From: an uncultured Eubacteriales bacterium
GTDB taxonomy: Bacteria; Bacillota; Clostridia; UBA1212; CASDQQ01
DNA: 37,595 nt
Reading direction: 5' to 3'
Assembly: GCA_949282945.1 (NCBI GenBank)
Contig: CASDQQ010000029.1
Coordinates: forward strand, 1-37,595
The translations under genes and the position numbers were made by a program. The notes below the pieces were generated by a model that did not search any database, was not told the origin of the DNA, and saw only the letters and a list, made by a program, of their open reading frames with translations. Shown piece after piece: positions 23,535 through 30,374 of the stretch (positions are counted from its first letter, which is position 1; every line of letters begins with the position of its first letter).

Positions 23535-24253
23535 AATACGCTGTTGATCTGCATATGCACTCTTGTCTTTCACCTTGCGGCGATAACGACATGACCCCTA
23601 ATAATATTGTAAATATGGCATTGATCAAAGGCCTTGATATTATTGCGGTGACCGATCACAACACCGCTGAAAATCTTGAAGCCGTTTTGGAATGCGCAAA
23701 AGAAAACGGACTTACAGTAATTCCAGGCATAGAAGTGGAAACTGCGGAGGAGGCGCATATAGTGTGCCTTTTTAGAAAAGTTGAGGATGCGTATAAATTG
23801 CAGGAAATTATATATGACGCTCTTCCTCCTTTGAAAAACAGAGCAGAGATATTCGGAAATCAATATATTTGCGACAAAAACGACAATGTAATCGGAGAAC
23901 TTGCCCAAATGCTGATAACCGCCACTTCCATAAGTACCGACGATATTTTCGATTTGGTGGAAGGCTTGGGGGGAGTAGCCTATCCGGCTCATGTCGATAG
24001 GGATTCATACAGTGTTTTATCCAACTTAGGCTTTGTACCGGAGGCTTATAAAGGAAAGTACCTGGAGCTTTCACGAAACTGTAACTTCCAGTATTTTTCA
24101 GACCAGGCCGACGAGCTTACAAACGCCGGATATCATTTTTTCAGGGCGTCGGACGCCCATTATCTCTGGGATATATTTGAACGTGAAAATTTTATGGAGC
24201 TAAAAGAAAAAAGTGTGGACGCGGTCATTGATAAACTTTTGGCCAGGCGCTGA
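23531..24253 (+). CDS. PHP-domain phosphoesterase
   Basis: A 240-residue metal-dependent phosphoesterase of the PHP superfamily. Metal ligands are visible in DLHMHSCLSPCGDND (H8, H10), AVTDHNTAEN, IPGIEVET, YPAHVDR and the C-terminal SDAHYLWD. Relatives include nucleotide phosphatases and 5'-3' exoribonucleases (RNase AM), but this branch is mainly known from [FeFe]-hydrogenase-linked clusters and its substrate is unknown. The start must be TTG at 23531: an in-frame stop sits immediately upstream and the next ATG is inside the HMH motif. The 3' end overlaps the convergent kinase gene by 29 bases. Confidence 0.87.
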   Translation: MKYAVDLHMHSCLSPCGDNDMTPNNIVNMALIKGLDIIAVTDHNTAENLEAVLECAKENGLTVIPGIEVETAEEAHIVCLFRKVEDAYKLQEIIYDALPPLKNRAEIFGNQYICDKNDNVIGELAQMLITATSISTDDIFDLVEGLGGVAYPAHVDRDSYSVLSNLGFVPEAYKGKYLELSRNCNFQYFSDQADELTNAGYHFFRASDAHYLWDIFERENFMELKEKSVDAVIDKLLARR

Positions 24254-25325
24254 CGTTAAATTTAAACTGACATTTTTCTGCCGCACCGGTATGGGAAAAG
24301 TACAGATTTTCCATGGGTATCCACTCCTGCTCAAATCTTTTCAGCATTTGGGGGCCATTTCTTTTAAGAATACGTTCTTTCTGTTCTCTAGGATCTATAT
24401 CAAGAAAAACATTTATATCGCTGTAATCACCAAATTCGGGGTGCAGACAATAAGCTCCCTCTATGACTGTTACAGGGGTATTTTTTATGCTTACAGCCTG
24501 ACGGATACACATTTTAGAACAGTCAAATTCACCGTAGGAGAAAGACTCGCCGCGGGTTATATTTTTTACGACTTCCTGATAAAAGCGCTCATAATGTATA
24601 TTGCCGCCGATTTCCAAAAGGCGTTCTGGCGTCCTGAGTTTTGGGGGCAGAAAAAAATGGTCCGTATGTATCACGCTGCATTTTTCACCATAAACGTCTT
24701 CTATATATGAAGCAAGGGTGGTTTTGCCTGAAGCGCATTTACCTTCTATGGCTACAACTGTACGGCTTTTATTTTTCAGAGCGTAATCTATTGCTTCAAA
24801 TATGTCCATATATCTGGCAAAGGCGCCGCTTATCACACGGTATGCCGGATCGTACAGTTTTTTAAAGGAATCTGAATGGCTTACCGGAGGGAAGCCTTCT
24901 TTTTTATAATCAGATATATATTTTTCCACATCGGACGGGCAGTAGGGGAAAATATTCTCTTTACAGCATTCTAAAAATATATTTAATTTTTTTGAAAAAT
25001 TTTCAGCATTTCCTGGTTTTGCCTTAAGAGAGCTTTGGATAAATATATTGTTTATCGTTTGAGGAAGCAGAGGACCATTAACTGCAGCAGGATATAAATG
25101 GAGCCTGTAAAAATTATTTCCTATATATTCGAGCTTGCTCTTTGATGAAGAGCGAGAAGAAAGACGTTTTAATTCTTCGGTAATCCTGCGCAAAGATAGG
25201 GCCTCTTGGGAAATAAAATGACCGCAGCCAAATTCATTTTGATAAATAAATTTTACCATGTCGAAAAAAGGCATGTCGGGATAGGTATTATATTGTTCTT
25301 TCAATAGTTCTATAAAATTTTCCAT
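24225..25325 (-). CDS. Uridine-kinase-like nucleoside kinase with extra N-terminal domain
   Basis: 366 residues. The C-terminal half is a P-loop kinase of the uridine kinase/phosphoribulokinase group: EGKCASGKT at 194-202, VIHTDHFF, and VIEGAYCLHPEFGDYSDINVF as the Walker-B-like strand. It ends with a KERILKRNG lid-like region. The N-terminal 180 residues form a separate helical domain (FIYQNEFGCGHFIS, LHLYPAAVNGPLLPQTIN) that I do not recognise. The natural substrate is probably a nucleoside or sugar, but that is not proven. There is no Shine-Dalgarno before the ATG, and an extended -10 lies so close that the mRNA may be leaderless. Confidence 0.8.
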   Translation of the reverse strand: MENFIELLKEQYNTYPDMPFFDMVKFIYQNEFGCGHFISQEALSLRRITEELKRLSSRSSSKSKLEYIGNNFYRLHLYPAAVNGPLLPQTINNIFIQSSLKAKPGNAENFSKKLNIFLECCKENIFPYCPSDVEKYISDYKKEGFPPVSHSDSFKKLYDPAYRVISGAFARYMDIFEAIDYALKNKSRTVVAIEGKCASGKTTLASYIEDVYGEKCSVIHTDHFFLPPKLRTPERLLEIGGNIHYERFYQEVVKNITRGESFSYGEFDCSKMCIRQAVSIKNTPVTVIEGAYCLHPEFGDYSDINVFLDIDPREQKERILKRNGPQMLKRFEQEWIPMENLYFSHTGAAEKCQFKFNVSAWPKVYQ

Positions 25326-25332
25326 AATATGA

Positions 25333-25341
25333 AGTATAACA
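25333..25341 (-). promoter_or_regulatory. Extended -10 promoter, kinase gene (probably leaderless)
   Basis: On the minus strand TGTTATACT spans 25341-25333. The usual spacing puts +1 at 25326 or 25325, and the A of the start codon is 25325. The -35 region (TTTTAT at 25361-25356) is weak. Confidence 0.5.
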
Positions 25342-25370
25342 TACTTTAAACCCGCATAAAAGAAGAATGT

Positions 25371-25416
25371 CGTCGGCTTTTGGAAAGTTCGGTCGTATCT
25401 GAAGAAAAAGCCGATG
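25371..25416. repeat. Long inverted repeat between kinase and prfB
   Basis: TCGGCTTTT (25373-25381) and AAAAGCCGA (25406-25414) are perfect inverted copies, extended by a G-T and a C-G pair, around a 24-base interval. It lies between the two divergent promoters. It could be an operator or a hairpin; no T run follows on either strand. Confidence 0.5.
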
Positions 25417-25428
25417 ATTTTCCGGCGT

Positions 25429-25456
25429 TTGCTTTTAACTGAGAATCTGATATAAT
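25429..25456 (+). promoter_or_regulatory. Promoter of the prfB operon
   Basis: TTGCTT (25429-25434), a 16-base spacer and TATAAT (25451-25456), with TGA at 25448-25450 making an extended -10. The leader of about 50 bases contains the small hairpin CGGC-GGGA-GCCG and a 10-base palindrome at 25476-25485. Confidence 0.65.
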
Positions 25457-25514
25457 AGCTTCACAGTACGGCGGGAGCCGCGGCTATTAATATAACACGA
25501 GAGGGATGAGTTAA

Positions 25515-26628
25515 GTGATAGAGTTAGAGCAGTATAAAATTGAAATATCCGCTTTGCAGAAAGATCTTACAGATTTGAGGGATTCACTTTGACATAGCGG
25601 GCCTTGAAAATCAGATAGAGGAGCTGGATAATAAGGCTACTGAGCCGGATTTCTGGAATGATCAGGAAAATTCTCAAAAGATATTGCAGAAAACGAAGGC
25701 TTTAAAAAATAAATTGGAAAAATTTCGTAACCTTGAGACTCAGTACGACGAGCTCATGCTGCTTATAGAGTTGGGTACCGAGGAAAACGACCAGTCTGTG
25801 GTAGAGGAAGTTGAACGCGGGCTTTTAAAGTATAAAGAGGATTATTCTACTTTAAAATTAGAGACTCTTTTAAGAGGTCCATATGACAAGAATAATGCTA
25901 TACTCACTATACACGCGGGCTCAGGCGGAACGGAGGCGCAGGATTGGGCGCAGATGGTATTGAGAATGTATACCAGGTGGGGTGAAAAGAAAGAATACGA
26001 GGTAAAAATACTGGACATACTTGACGGCGATGAGGCGGGAATAAAGAGTGCTACAGTACAGTTTACCGGAGATAACGCTTACGGGTTTTTACGCAGTGAA
26101 CACGGGGTGCACAGACTTGTCAGAATATCCCCGTTCGACGCGGCGGGGAGAAGGCATACCTCCTTCTGCTCGGTAGAAGTTATGCCTGAAATAAATGAAG
26201 ATATAGAAATAGAAATAAAACCGGACGATTTGAAAATGGATGTATACAGAGCTAGCGGAGCCGGAGGACAGCACATAAATAAAACATCTTCCGCCGTACG
26301 CCTTACTCACATACCTACGGGAATCGTAGTAGCGTGCCAGAATGAAAGATCTCAGTTCCAGAATAAGGAAACTGCTCTCAAAATGCTGAAATCAAAGCTT
26401 TTTGAGTTAAAGGAAAGGGAGAATAAGGATAAGATAGAAGACCTTAAGGGGGTCCAGCTTGAAATTACATGGGGAAGCCAGATAAGATCCTATGTATTTT
26501 GTCCTTATACCCTTGTAAAGGATCATAGGACCAACTATGAGGAGGGAACGGTAGATAAAGTAATGGACGGCAATATAGACGGATTTATAAATTCCTATTT
26601 GATAGACGAGTTTAATAAGTCTAAGTAA
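25515..26628 (+). CDS. prfB: Peptide chain release factor 2, programmed +1 frameshift
   Basis: RF2 releases peptides at UGA and UAA. The gene has two reading frames: GTG at 25515 runs 25 codons to CTT TGA at 25587-25592, and translation continues in the +1 frame from GAC at 25591 to 26628. The product is 370 residues, normal for RF2. The shift site CTTTGAC is preceded four bases upstream by the Shine-Dalgarno-like GAGGGA (25577-25582), the classic RF2 autoregulation signal: when RF2 is scarce the ribosome stalls on UGA and slips. SPFD (stop-codon tripeptide region) and GAGGQH (catalytic GGQ) are present. The start is GTG, since the upstream ATG at 25506 reaches TAA after two codons. It heads the operon to 29182. 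Confidence 0.96.
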
Positions 26629-26642
26629 CGGGGTGCTTTAAT

Positions 26643-27170
26643 ATGAAAAAATACCTTATACCTTTGGGAATGATCATAGGAGGACTTTTTGGAACGCTGA
26701 TAGGGCTTTTCAGCGATCTGGGAGTGATCTTTTATATTTGCGTGGGATGTGTATTGGGTATTGCCGCCGGCACGGCGGCCCAACTTGTGATAAATCAGAT
26801 ATATCCTGACGAGTACTTTGTCAAAAAGAAGAAAAAAGAGATAACTGACGATTCCCTTTTTTCTGAAAAAGAAATTGCAAAAAGAGAGGCTTACACCGCG
26901 GAACATGCCTATAAGGATAATTACGCTATAGAAGATACTGATAACGAGAATTATGTAAGCTCCGAAGAAATCGAGATGGAAAGAAGGTTAAGACAGGAAG
27001 AAAAATGGCGGGAACAGGCCGAAAGGCTTCGGGCCAGAAAAGCCGCCGAGGAAAAAGCTAAAAGAGCTGCGCAGCAGCCTAAAAAGCGGTCAATATTTGA
27101 AGAACCGGAACCTTCCAAAAACTCCGGCAAAAATAAAAAGACCGTGATAATAGAAGAGGACGACGACTGA
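26643..27170 (+). CDS. Small membrane protein with charged coiled-coil tail
   Basis: 175 residues, family not recognised. Two hydrophobic helices (about 5-24 and 29-50), the first with a glycine-rich GMIIGGLFGTLIGLF face, are followed by about 120 very charged residues. The stretch EIEMERRLRQEEKWREQAER and the residues after it are likely coiled coil, and the end is acidic (EEDDD). The tail should lie in the cytoplasm. The gene follows prfB by 14 bases and its TGA overlaps the next ATG by one base. Confidence 0.7.
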   Translation: MKKYLIPLGMIIGGLFGTLIGLFSDLGVIFYICVGCVLGIAAGTAAQLVINQIYPDEYFVKKKKKEITDDSLFSEKEIAKREAYTAEHAYKDNYAIEDTDNENYVSSEEIEMERRLRQEEKWREQAERLRARKAAEEKAKRAAQQPKKRSIFEEPEPSKNSGKNKKTVIIEEDDD

Positions 27171-27625
27171 TGTATAAATTGGAAGAGATGACAGAAGAGT
27201 ACGCCAATATAATAAACACCTGGCGGTATGGACCTCCATATGAAGCATACAGCTTTGACGGAGACATAGATGATTTTGAACAGATAATGTCGGGATATTA
27301 TTTTGCGGTAGTGGAAAAGGAAGAGGTCGTAGGTTTTTTTTGTCTGGGTCCGGCGGCCCAGAAGATAACTGATGAAAATGAATATATTTTTGAAGATGAA
27401 AGTTATACGGATATAGCGTTCGGTTTAAGGCCGGATCTGACAGGAAAGGGTTTGGGAAATGCGTTTCTTGAGACGTGTATAAATGAGGCTAAAAGATTTT
27501 TTCCAGAGGATGGCGTTAGACTGTGCGTCATGAAGAACAATACGAGAGCCGTGAACCTGTACAGAAAACATGGATTCAAGGCAGTATATGAGGATGAGAA
27601 TATAATGGTAATGACAATAAAATAA
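27170..27625 (+). CDS. GNAT-family N-acetyltransferase
   Basis: A 151-residue GNAT protein. The acetyl-CoA-binding motif A reads FGLRPDLTGKGLGNAFLE (R/Q-x-x-G-x-G/A type). Motif B follows as CVMKNNTRAVNLYRKHGF, with the usual asparagine and tyrosine. The N-terminal WRYGPPYEAYSFDGD segment is seen in a clostridial GNAT subgroup. The acetyl acceptor cannot be predicted. The start overlaps the preceding stop by one base (TGATG), so it is translationally coupled. Confidence 0.85.
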   Translation: MYKLEEMTEEYANIINTWRYGPPYEAYSFDGDIDDFEQIMSGYYFAVVEKEEVVGFFCLGPAAQKITDENEYIFEDESYTDIAFGLRPDLTGKGLGNAFLETCINEAKRFFPEDGVRLCVMKNNTRAVNLYRKHGFKAVYEDENIMVMTIK

Positions 27626-27643
27626 ATTATTAAGGTGATAATG

Positions 27644-28312
27644 ATGGTTAGAGAAAAAAAAGGTATAAAAGAGGGAAAGCTTTATACACTTGGAGAGGAG
27701 ATATTTAACTCCGTGAGCCACGGCGTAGGAGCAGCTCTTTCCATAGCTGCTTTGGTTCTTTCTATAATTGCCGCAGCCATAGGCAAGGGAACGGCAAAGG
27801 CTGTAGTAAGCGCTGTAATATACGGAGTATCCCTGATAATACTTTATATGTCCTCAACCTTGTATCATGCTCTTACGGCTCCTTTGGCAAAGAAAGTTTT
27901 TCGGGTATTTGACCATTCTTCGATTTTTATACTTATAGCGGGAACATATACGCCTATTGCTCTTGTAACTTTGGGGGATACTTCCACAGGAGTAATTTTA
28001 TTTTCAATAATATGGGCTTTCGCCGTGATTGGAATCATTTTAAATTCTTTAAGTATAGAAAAATTTAAAATTATATCCATGATACTCTATGTGGGAATGG
28101 GATGGGCTGCTGTATGGGCGTTTAAACCGCTTTTTGAAAATATGGCTCTTCCGGGAATAATTCTTATTATCGCCGGAGGGGTTGCATACACCGGCGGGCT
28201 TATTTTCTACGCGCTTAAAAATTTTCGCTATATGCATTCTATATGGCATTTGTTTGTTTTGGCGGGGAGCATACTTCACTTTTTAGCGATAGTGCTTTAT
28301 GTTTACTATTGA
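27644..28312 (+). CDS. Hemolysin III / TrhA family membrane protein
   Basis: About 222 residues with seven predicted membrane helices and the HlyIII/PAQR signature residues: E-x-x-N-x-x-SHGVGA at the first helix, SSTLYHA, DHSSIFILIAGTYTPI, and SIWHLFVLAG before the last helix. The Ser, Asp and His residues form the metal site typical of this superfamily. Bacterial members are linked to membrane lipid or fluidity homeostasis rather than true haemolysis. The frame is open from a GTG at 27635, but AAGGTG (27632-27637) is better placed for ATG 27644. Confidence 0.9.
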   Translation: MVREKKGIKEGKLYTLGEEIFNSVSHGVGAALSIAALVLSIIAAAIGKGTAKAVVSAVIYGVSLIILYMSSTLYHALTAPLAKKVFRVFDHSSIFILIAGTYTPIALVTLGDTSTGVILFSIIWAFAVIGIILNSLSIEKFKIISMILYVGMGWAAVWAFKPLFENMALPGIILIIAGGVAYTGGLIFYALKNFRYMHSIWHLFVLAGSILHFLAIVLYVYY

Positions 28313-28324
28313 CGGGAGGTCGGC

Positions 28325-29182
28325 ATGAATAATTTTGAAAGAAAGTTTGGAAAGTTCAGTATAACTAATCTTACGGCCTATATAATAATAGGAAGGGTGT
28401 TTTTTTTCATTCTTTCTTATATAAGTCCTGAAACACTGGAGCTGTTTACGCTAGACATTGAAGCTATAATGCATGGACAAGTCTGGCGTATTTTAACATA
28501 TATGTTTATCCCTAACAGCAGTCTGTTTTGGTTTTTCTTTGAGGTCATGTTTTTATATTGGATAGGAACAGGGCTTGAACAGGAATGGGGAAGTTTCAGA
28601 TACACTCTTTATATGTTGGGATCTGTACTTGGCGTAGGACTGGCTTCGGTCATTCTATATTTTATGCCGGGACAGGATCTTATGCTTGTTACCCTGGGAG
28701 GATATTTGATCTCTAGCTTTTTTACTTATACGCTTTTCCTGCCGTTTGCCTGGTATTACGGTGAGGAGGAAATAAGATTTATGTTGATGATCACCATTAA
28801 GGTGAAATATCTTGGCATAATAGATCTTGTACTTCTTATTATGACTTTGGCGAACGCTTATTCAATAGGAGGGTTAGGACTGCTTATGGTTTTGCTTTTC
28901 TCAATGGTGAATATGATAGTGTTTTTTGCGGTAGTTTTTGCCAGGAGAGGAAAGCAAAAGGCGCGTCTTGCGGGATTTAAGGGAAAAATTTCCAAGACCG
29001 AGAAAAAAATGAATAAAAACGCTATACATCGTTGCTCGGTATGCGGAATAACGGAAAAAGACGATCCCAATATGACGTTCAGATACTGCAGCAAATGCGA
29101 GGGGGACTATGAGTTTTGTGAAAAACATCTCAAAGATCACGAGCACTTTAAGAAAGTAGTGGAATTTAAAAAAGAAAAATGA
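28325..29182 (+). CDS. Rhomboid-like membrane protein with C-terminal zinc ribbon
   Basis: 285 residues. Six or so hydrophobic helices occupy roughly residues 15-215 in a rhomboid-like arrangement: HGQVWRILTYMFIPNSS corresponds to the rhomboid H-G-x-x-W-R-L-x-T region, and WIGTGLEQEWGSFRY to the E-x-x-x-G-x-x-R-F region. The catalytic G-x-S-G serine is absent (LVTLGGYLISS at the position), and I see no clear catalytic histidine. The last 70 residues hold a zinc-binding module: CSVCG, then YCSKCEGDYEFCEKH. It is probably a non-proteolytic rhomboid relative. It ends the prfB operon just before a terminator. Confidence 0.75.
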   Translation: MNNFERKFGKFSITNLTAYIIIGRVFFFILSYISPETLELFTLDIEAIMHGQVWRILTYMFIPNSSLFWFFFEVMFLYWIGTGLEQEWGSFRYTLYMLGSVLGVGLASVILYFMPGQDLMLVTLGGYLISSFFTYTLFLPFAWYYGEEEIRFMLMITIKVKYLGIIDLVLLIMTLANAYSIGGLGLLMVLLFSMVNMIVFFAVVFARRGKQKARLAGFKGKISKTEKKMNKNAIHRCSVCGITEKDDPNMTFRYCSKCEGDYEFCEKHLKDHEHFKKVVEFKKEK

Positions 29183-29183
29183 T

Positions 29184-29474
29184 TCACAGCGTGTACCGGG
29201 TCTTATACTCGGCACGCTTTTTTAATTCTTTTTTCTTGTCGGCGTCGGCGAGGGTGGAGATATCATGCTTTCTGCAGCATTTTTTGCATACCCATTTACT
29301 TCCGCGCCTGCCAAGAGAAAGGGATATATCTCTGTGGAGCGAAAAACACTTTCGGAACTTTATTTTGCCGCATAAAAAGCATTTTGGAAATATTTCAGGG
29401 AAATATATCACAAAGGCTATGGCGGAGCCTATAATTATAAATTCAAAAAGTATTTTTAATATAAAGTTCAGCAT
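29184..29474 (-). CDS. Small membrane protein with CxxC zinc-ribbon motifs
   Basis: 96 residues, family not recognised. An N-terminal hydrophobic helix (about 4-29) is followed by CFLCG and CKKCCRKH, two CxxC-type knuckles able to bind zinc, and a charged tail. An AAAGGA ribosome binding site lies seven bases before the ATG, supporting a real gene. Its last dozen codons are the complement of the terminator that ends the opposite operon, so the two genes converge with almost no gap. Confidence 0.6.
   Translation of the reverse strand: MLNFILKILFEFIIIGSAIAFVIYFPEIFPKCFLCGKIKFRKCFSLHRDISLSLGRRGSKWVCKKCCRKHDISTLADADKKKELKKRAEYKTRYTL
29188..29226 (+). terminator. Terminator of the prfB operon
   Basis: AGCGTG (29188-29193) plus CCGGGT pairs with ACTCGG plus CACGCT, with a two-base bulge (TA) and a five-base loop. 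A run of six T and a second T-rich tract follow. It starts six bases after the rhomboid-like gene. Confidence 0.85.
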
Positions 29475-29524
29475 AAATATCCTTTAATACACATGTCCTG
29501 TAAAATATATGACGGAGAATATAA

Positions 29525-29556
29525 AAAAATGCCGCAAAGCTTAAGCTTCGCGGCAA
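29525..29556 (-). terminator. Terminator of the SASP gene
   Basis: GCCGC-A-AAGCTT (29531-29542) faces AAGCTT-C-GCGGC (29543-29554), a nearly perfect hairpin with one mismatch. On the minus strand it is followed by ATTTTTTTAT. It lies 29 bases after the SASP stop. Confidence 0.8.
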
Positions 29557-29582
29557 AAATTTAATAAACTGAACTATAGAAC

Positions 29583-29783
29583 TTATCTGTTGTCAGCGTT
29601 CTTTCCGGTGTAGTAGTTGTTTCCTGTATAGGACTCGAATACCTTTCTTACGATGTTACCACCAATAGATCCGGCTTCTCTTGAAGTTAAATCTCCGTTG
29701 TAACCGTCTTTAAGGTTAACGCCAATTTCGTTAGCTATCTCATATTTCATTTTATCAAATTTAGTTTTACTTCTGCTTGACAT
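29583..29783 (-). CDS. Alpha/beta-type small acid-soluble spore protein (SASP)
   Basis: 66 residues with both family signatures: KYEIANEIGV, which includes the site cut by the germination protease GPR (E-I-A), and DLTSREAGSIGGNIVRKV. Such proteins coat spore DNA, protect it from UV and heat, and are degraded at germination. This is direct evidence that the organism makes endospores. A strong AGGAGG ribosome binding site precedes the ATG. I could not find a convincing sigma-G promoter in the short gap upstream, but forespore expression is expected for the family. Confidence 0.96.
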   Translation of the reverse strand: MSSRSKTKFDKMKYEIANEIGVNLKDGYNGDLTSREAGSIGGNIVRKVFESYTGNNYYTGKNADNR

Positions 29784-29820
29784 TTTATTGTCCTCCTGCT
29801 TTACCTTTTTTAATAATGCT

Positions 29821-29842
29821 TTTAAAAATCCCCGTTTAGGGG
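29821..29842 (-). terminator. Terminator of the DUF1540-DUF378 genes
   Basis: On the minus strand CCCC-TAAAC-GGGG (29842-29830) is followed by ATTTTTAAAA. The four-pair GC stem is short but the T run is good. Confidence 0.65.
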
Positions 29843-29883
29843 CAACATTATTTTTTGTAATATTTCTAATATTATTCTGTCAA

Positions 29884-30099
29884 TTAATCCCTTACGTCTT
29901 CGTAATTTCTAAAAAGAAGACTTATTGAATACAATCCGCCGATTCCGACTAAAGAATATATTATTCTTGATACAAGGGCTCCGGTTCCGCCAAAAAGAGC
30001 GGCAACTACGTCATATTGGAATAATCCGACAGACAGCCAGTTTAAAGCACCTATTATAACAAGAACCAGCGCAAATCTGTCAACACCGTTTCTAGCCAT
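29884..30099 (-). CDS. DUF378 membrane protein (YuzA-like)
   Basis: 71 residues: NGVDRFALVLVIIGALNWLS and VGLFQYDVVAALFGG form the DUF378 signature, with a second hydrophobic helix (IIYSLVGIGGLYSISLLF). It is a two-helix membrane protein of unknown function, common in spore-forming Firmicutes. It overlaps the DUF1540 gene by eight bases, so the two are cotranscribed. The terminator downstream separates them from the SASP gene. Confidence 0.88.
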   Translation of the reverse strand: MARNGVDRFALVLVIIGALNWLSVGLFQYDVVAALFGGTGALVSRIIYSLVGIGGLYSISLLFRNYEDVRD

Positions 30100-30274
30100 T
30101 TACAAACAACTCTCCTTTTCCATTAGCCTTGTTCTCATGAGAGGCGGGCTTTTCTTTAAAAAATACACAGTCAGGGGACTTGGATATGGCTCCGCTGTCC
30201 ACAGCCGAGATGTCCCGTCCGCAAAGGCCGTCCTGCTGATATATACAGTTTAAAGAACAATTGATAGTAGTCAT
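30092..30274 (-). CDS. DUF1540-like cysteine-rich small protein
   Basis: 60 residues. INCSLNCIYQQDGLCGRDISAV and the later SPDCVFF give the cysteine pattern of DUF1540, a short family thought to bind metal. The C-terminal third is hydrophilic. A very strong GGGAGGTTGGACA leader precedes the ATG. Upstream, GAATA and GGGAAAGATA spaced 14 bases apart loosely resemble a sigma-F promoter (30321-30293), which would suit a gene near a SASP, though this is weak evidence. Function unknown. Confidence 0.75.
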   Translation of the reverse strand: MTTINCSLNCIYQQDGLCGRDISAVDSGAISKSPDCVFFKEKPASHENKANGKGELFVNG

Positions 30275-30374
30275 TGTCCAACCTCCCGAAAATATCTTTC
30301 CCTGAAAAAAGTTAATTATTCATGCTATAATTTAAGAAGATTTTGGCTTTAAAGATTTTGAGGGGGAAAGAAAA

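Noticed and set aside
24213-24710. 165-codon plus-strand frame
   Set aside because: Antisense to the P-loop half of the nucleoside kinase, whose motifs are clear.
29179-29487. 102-codon plus-strand frame after the rhomboid-like gene
   Set aside because: Crosses the terminator and is antisense to a gene with a good ribosome binding site and CxxC motifs.
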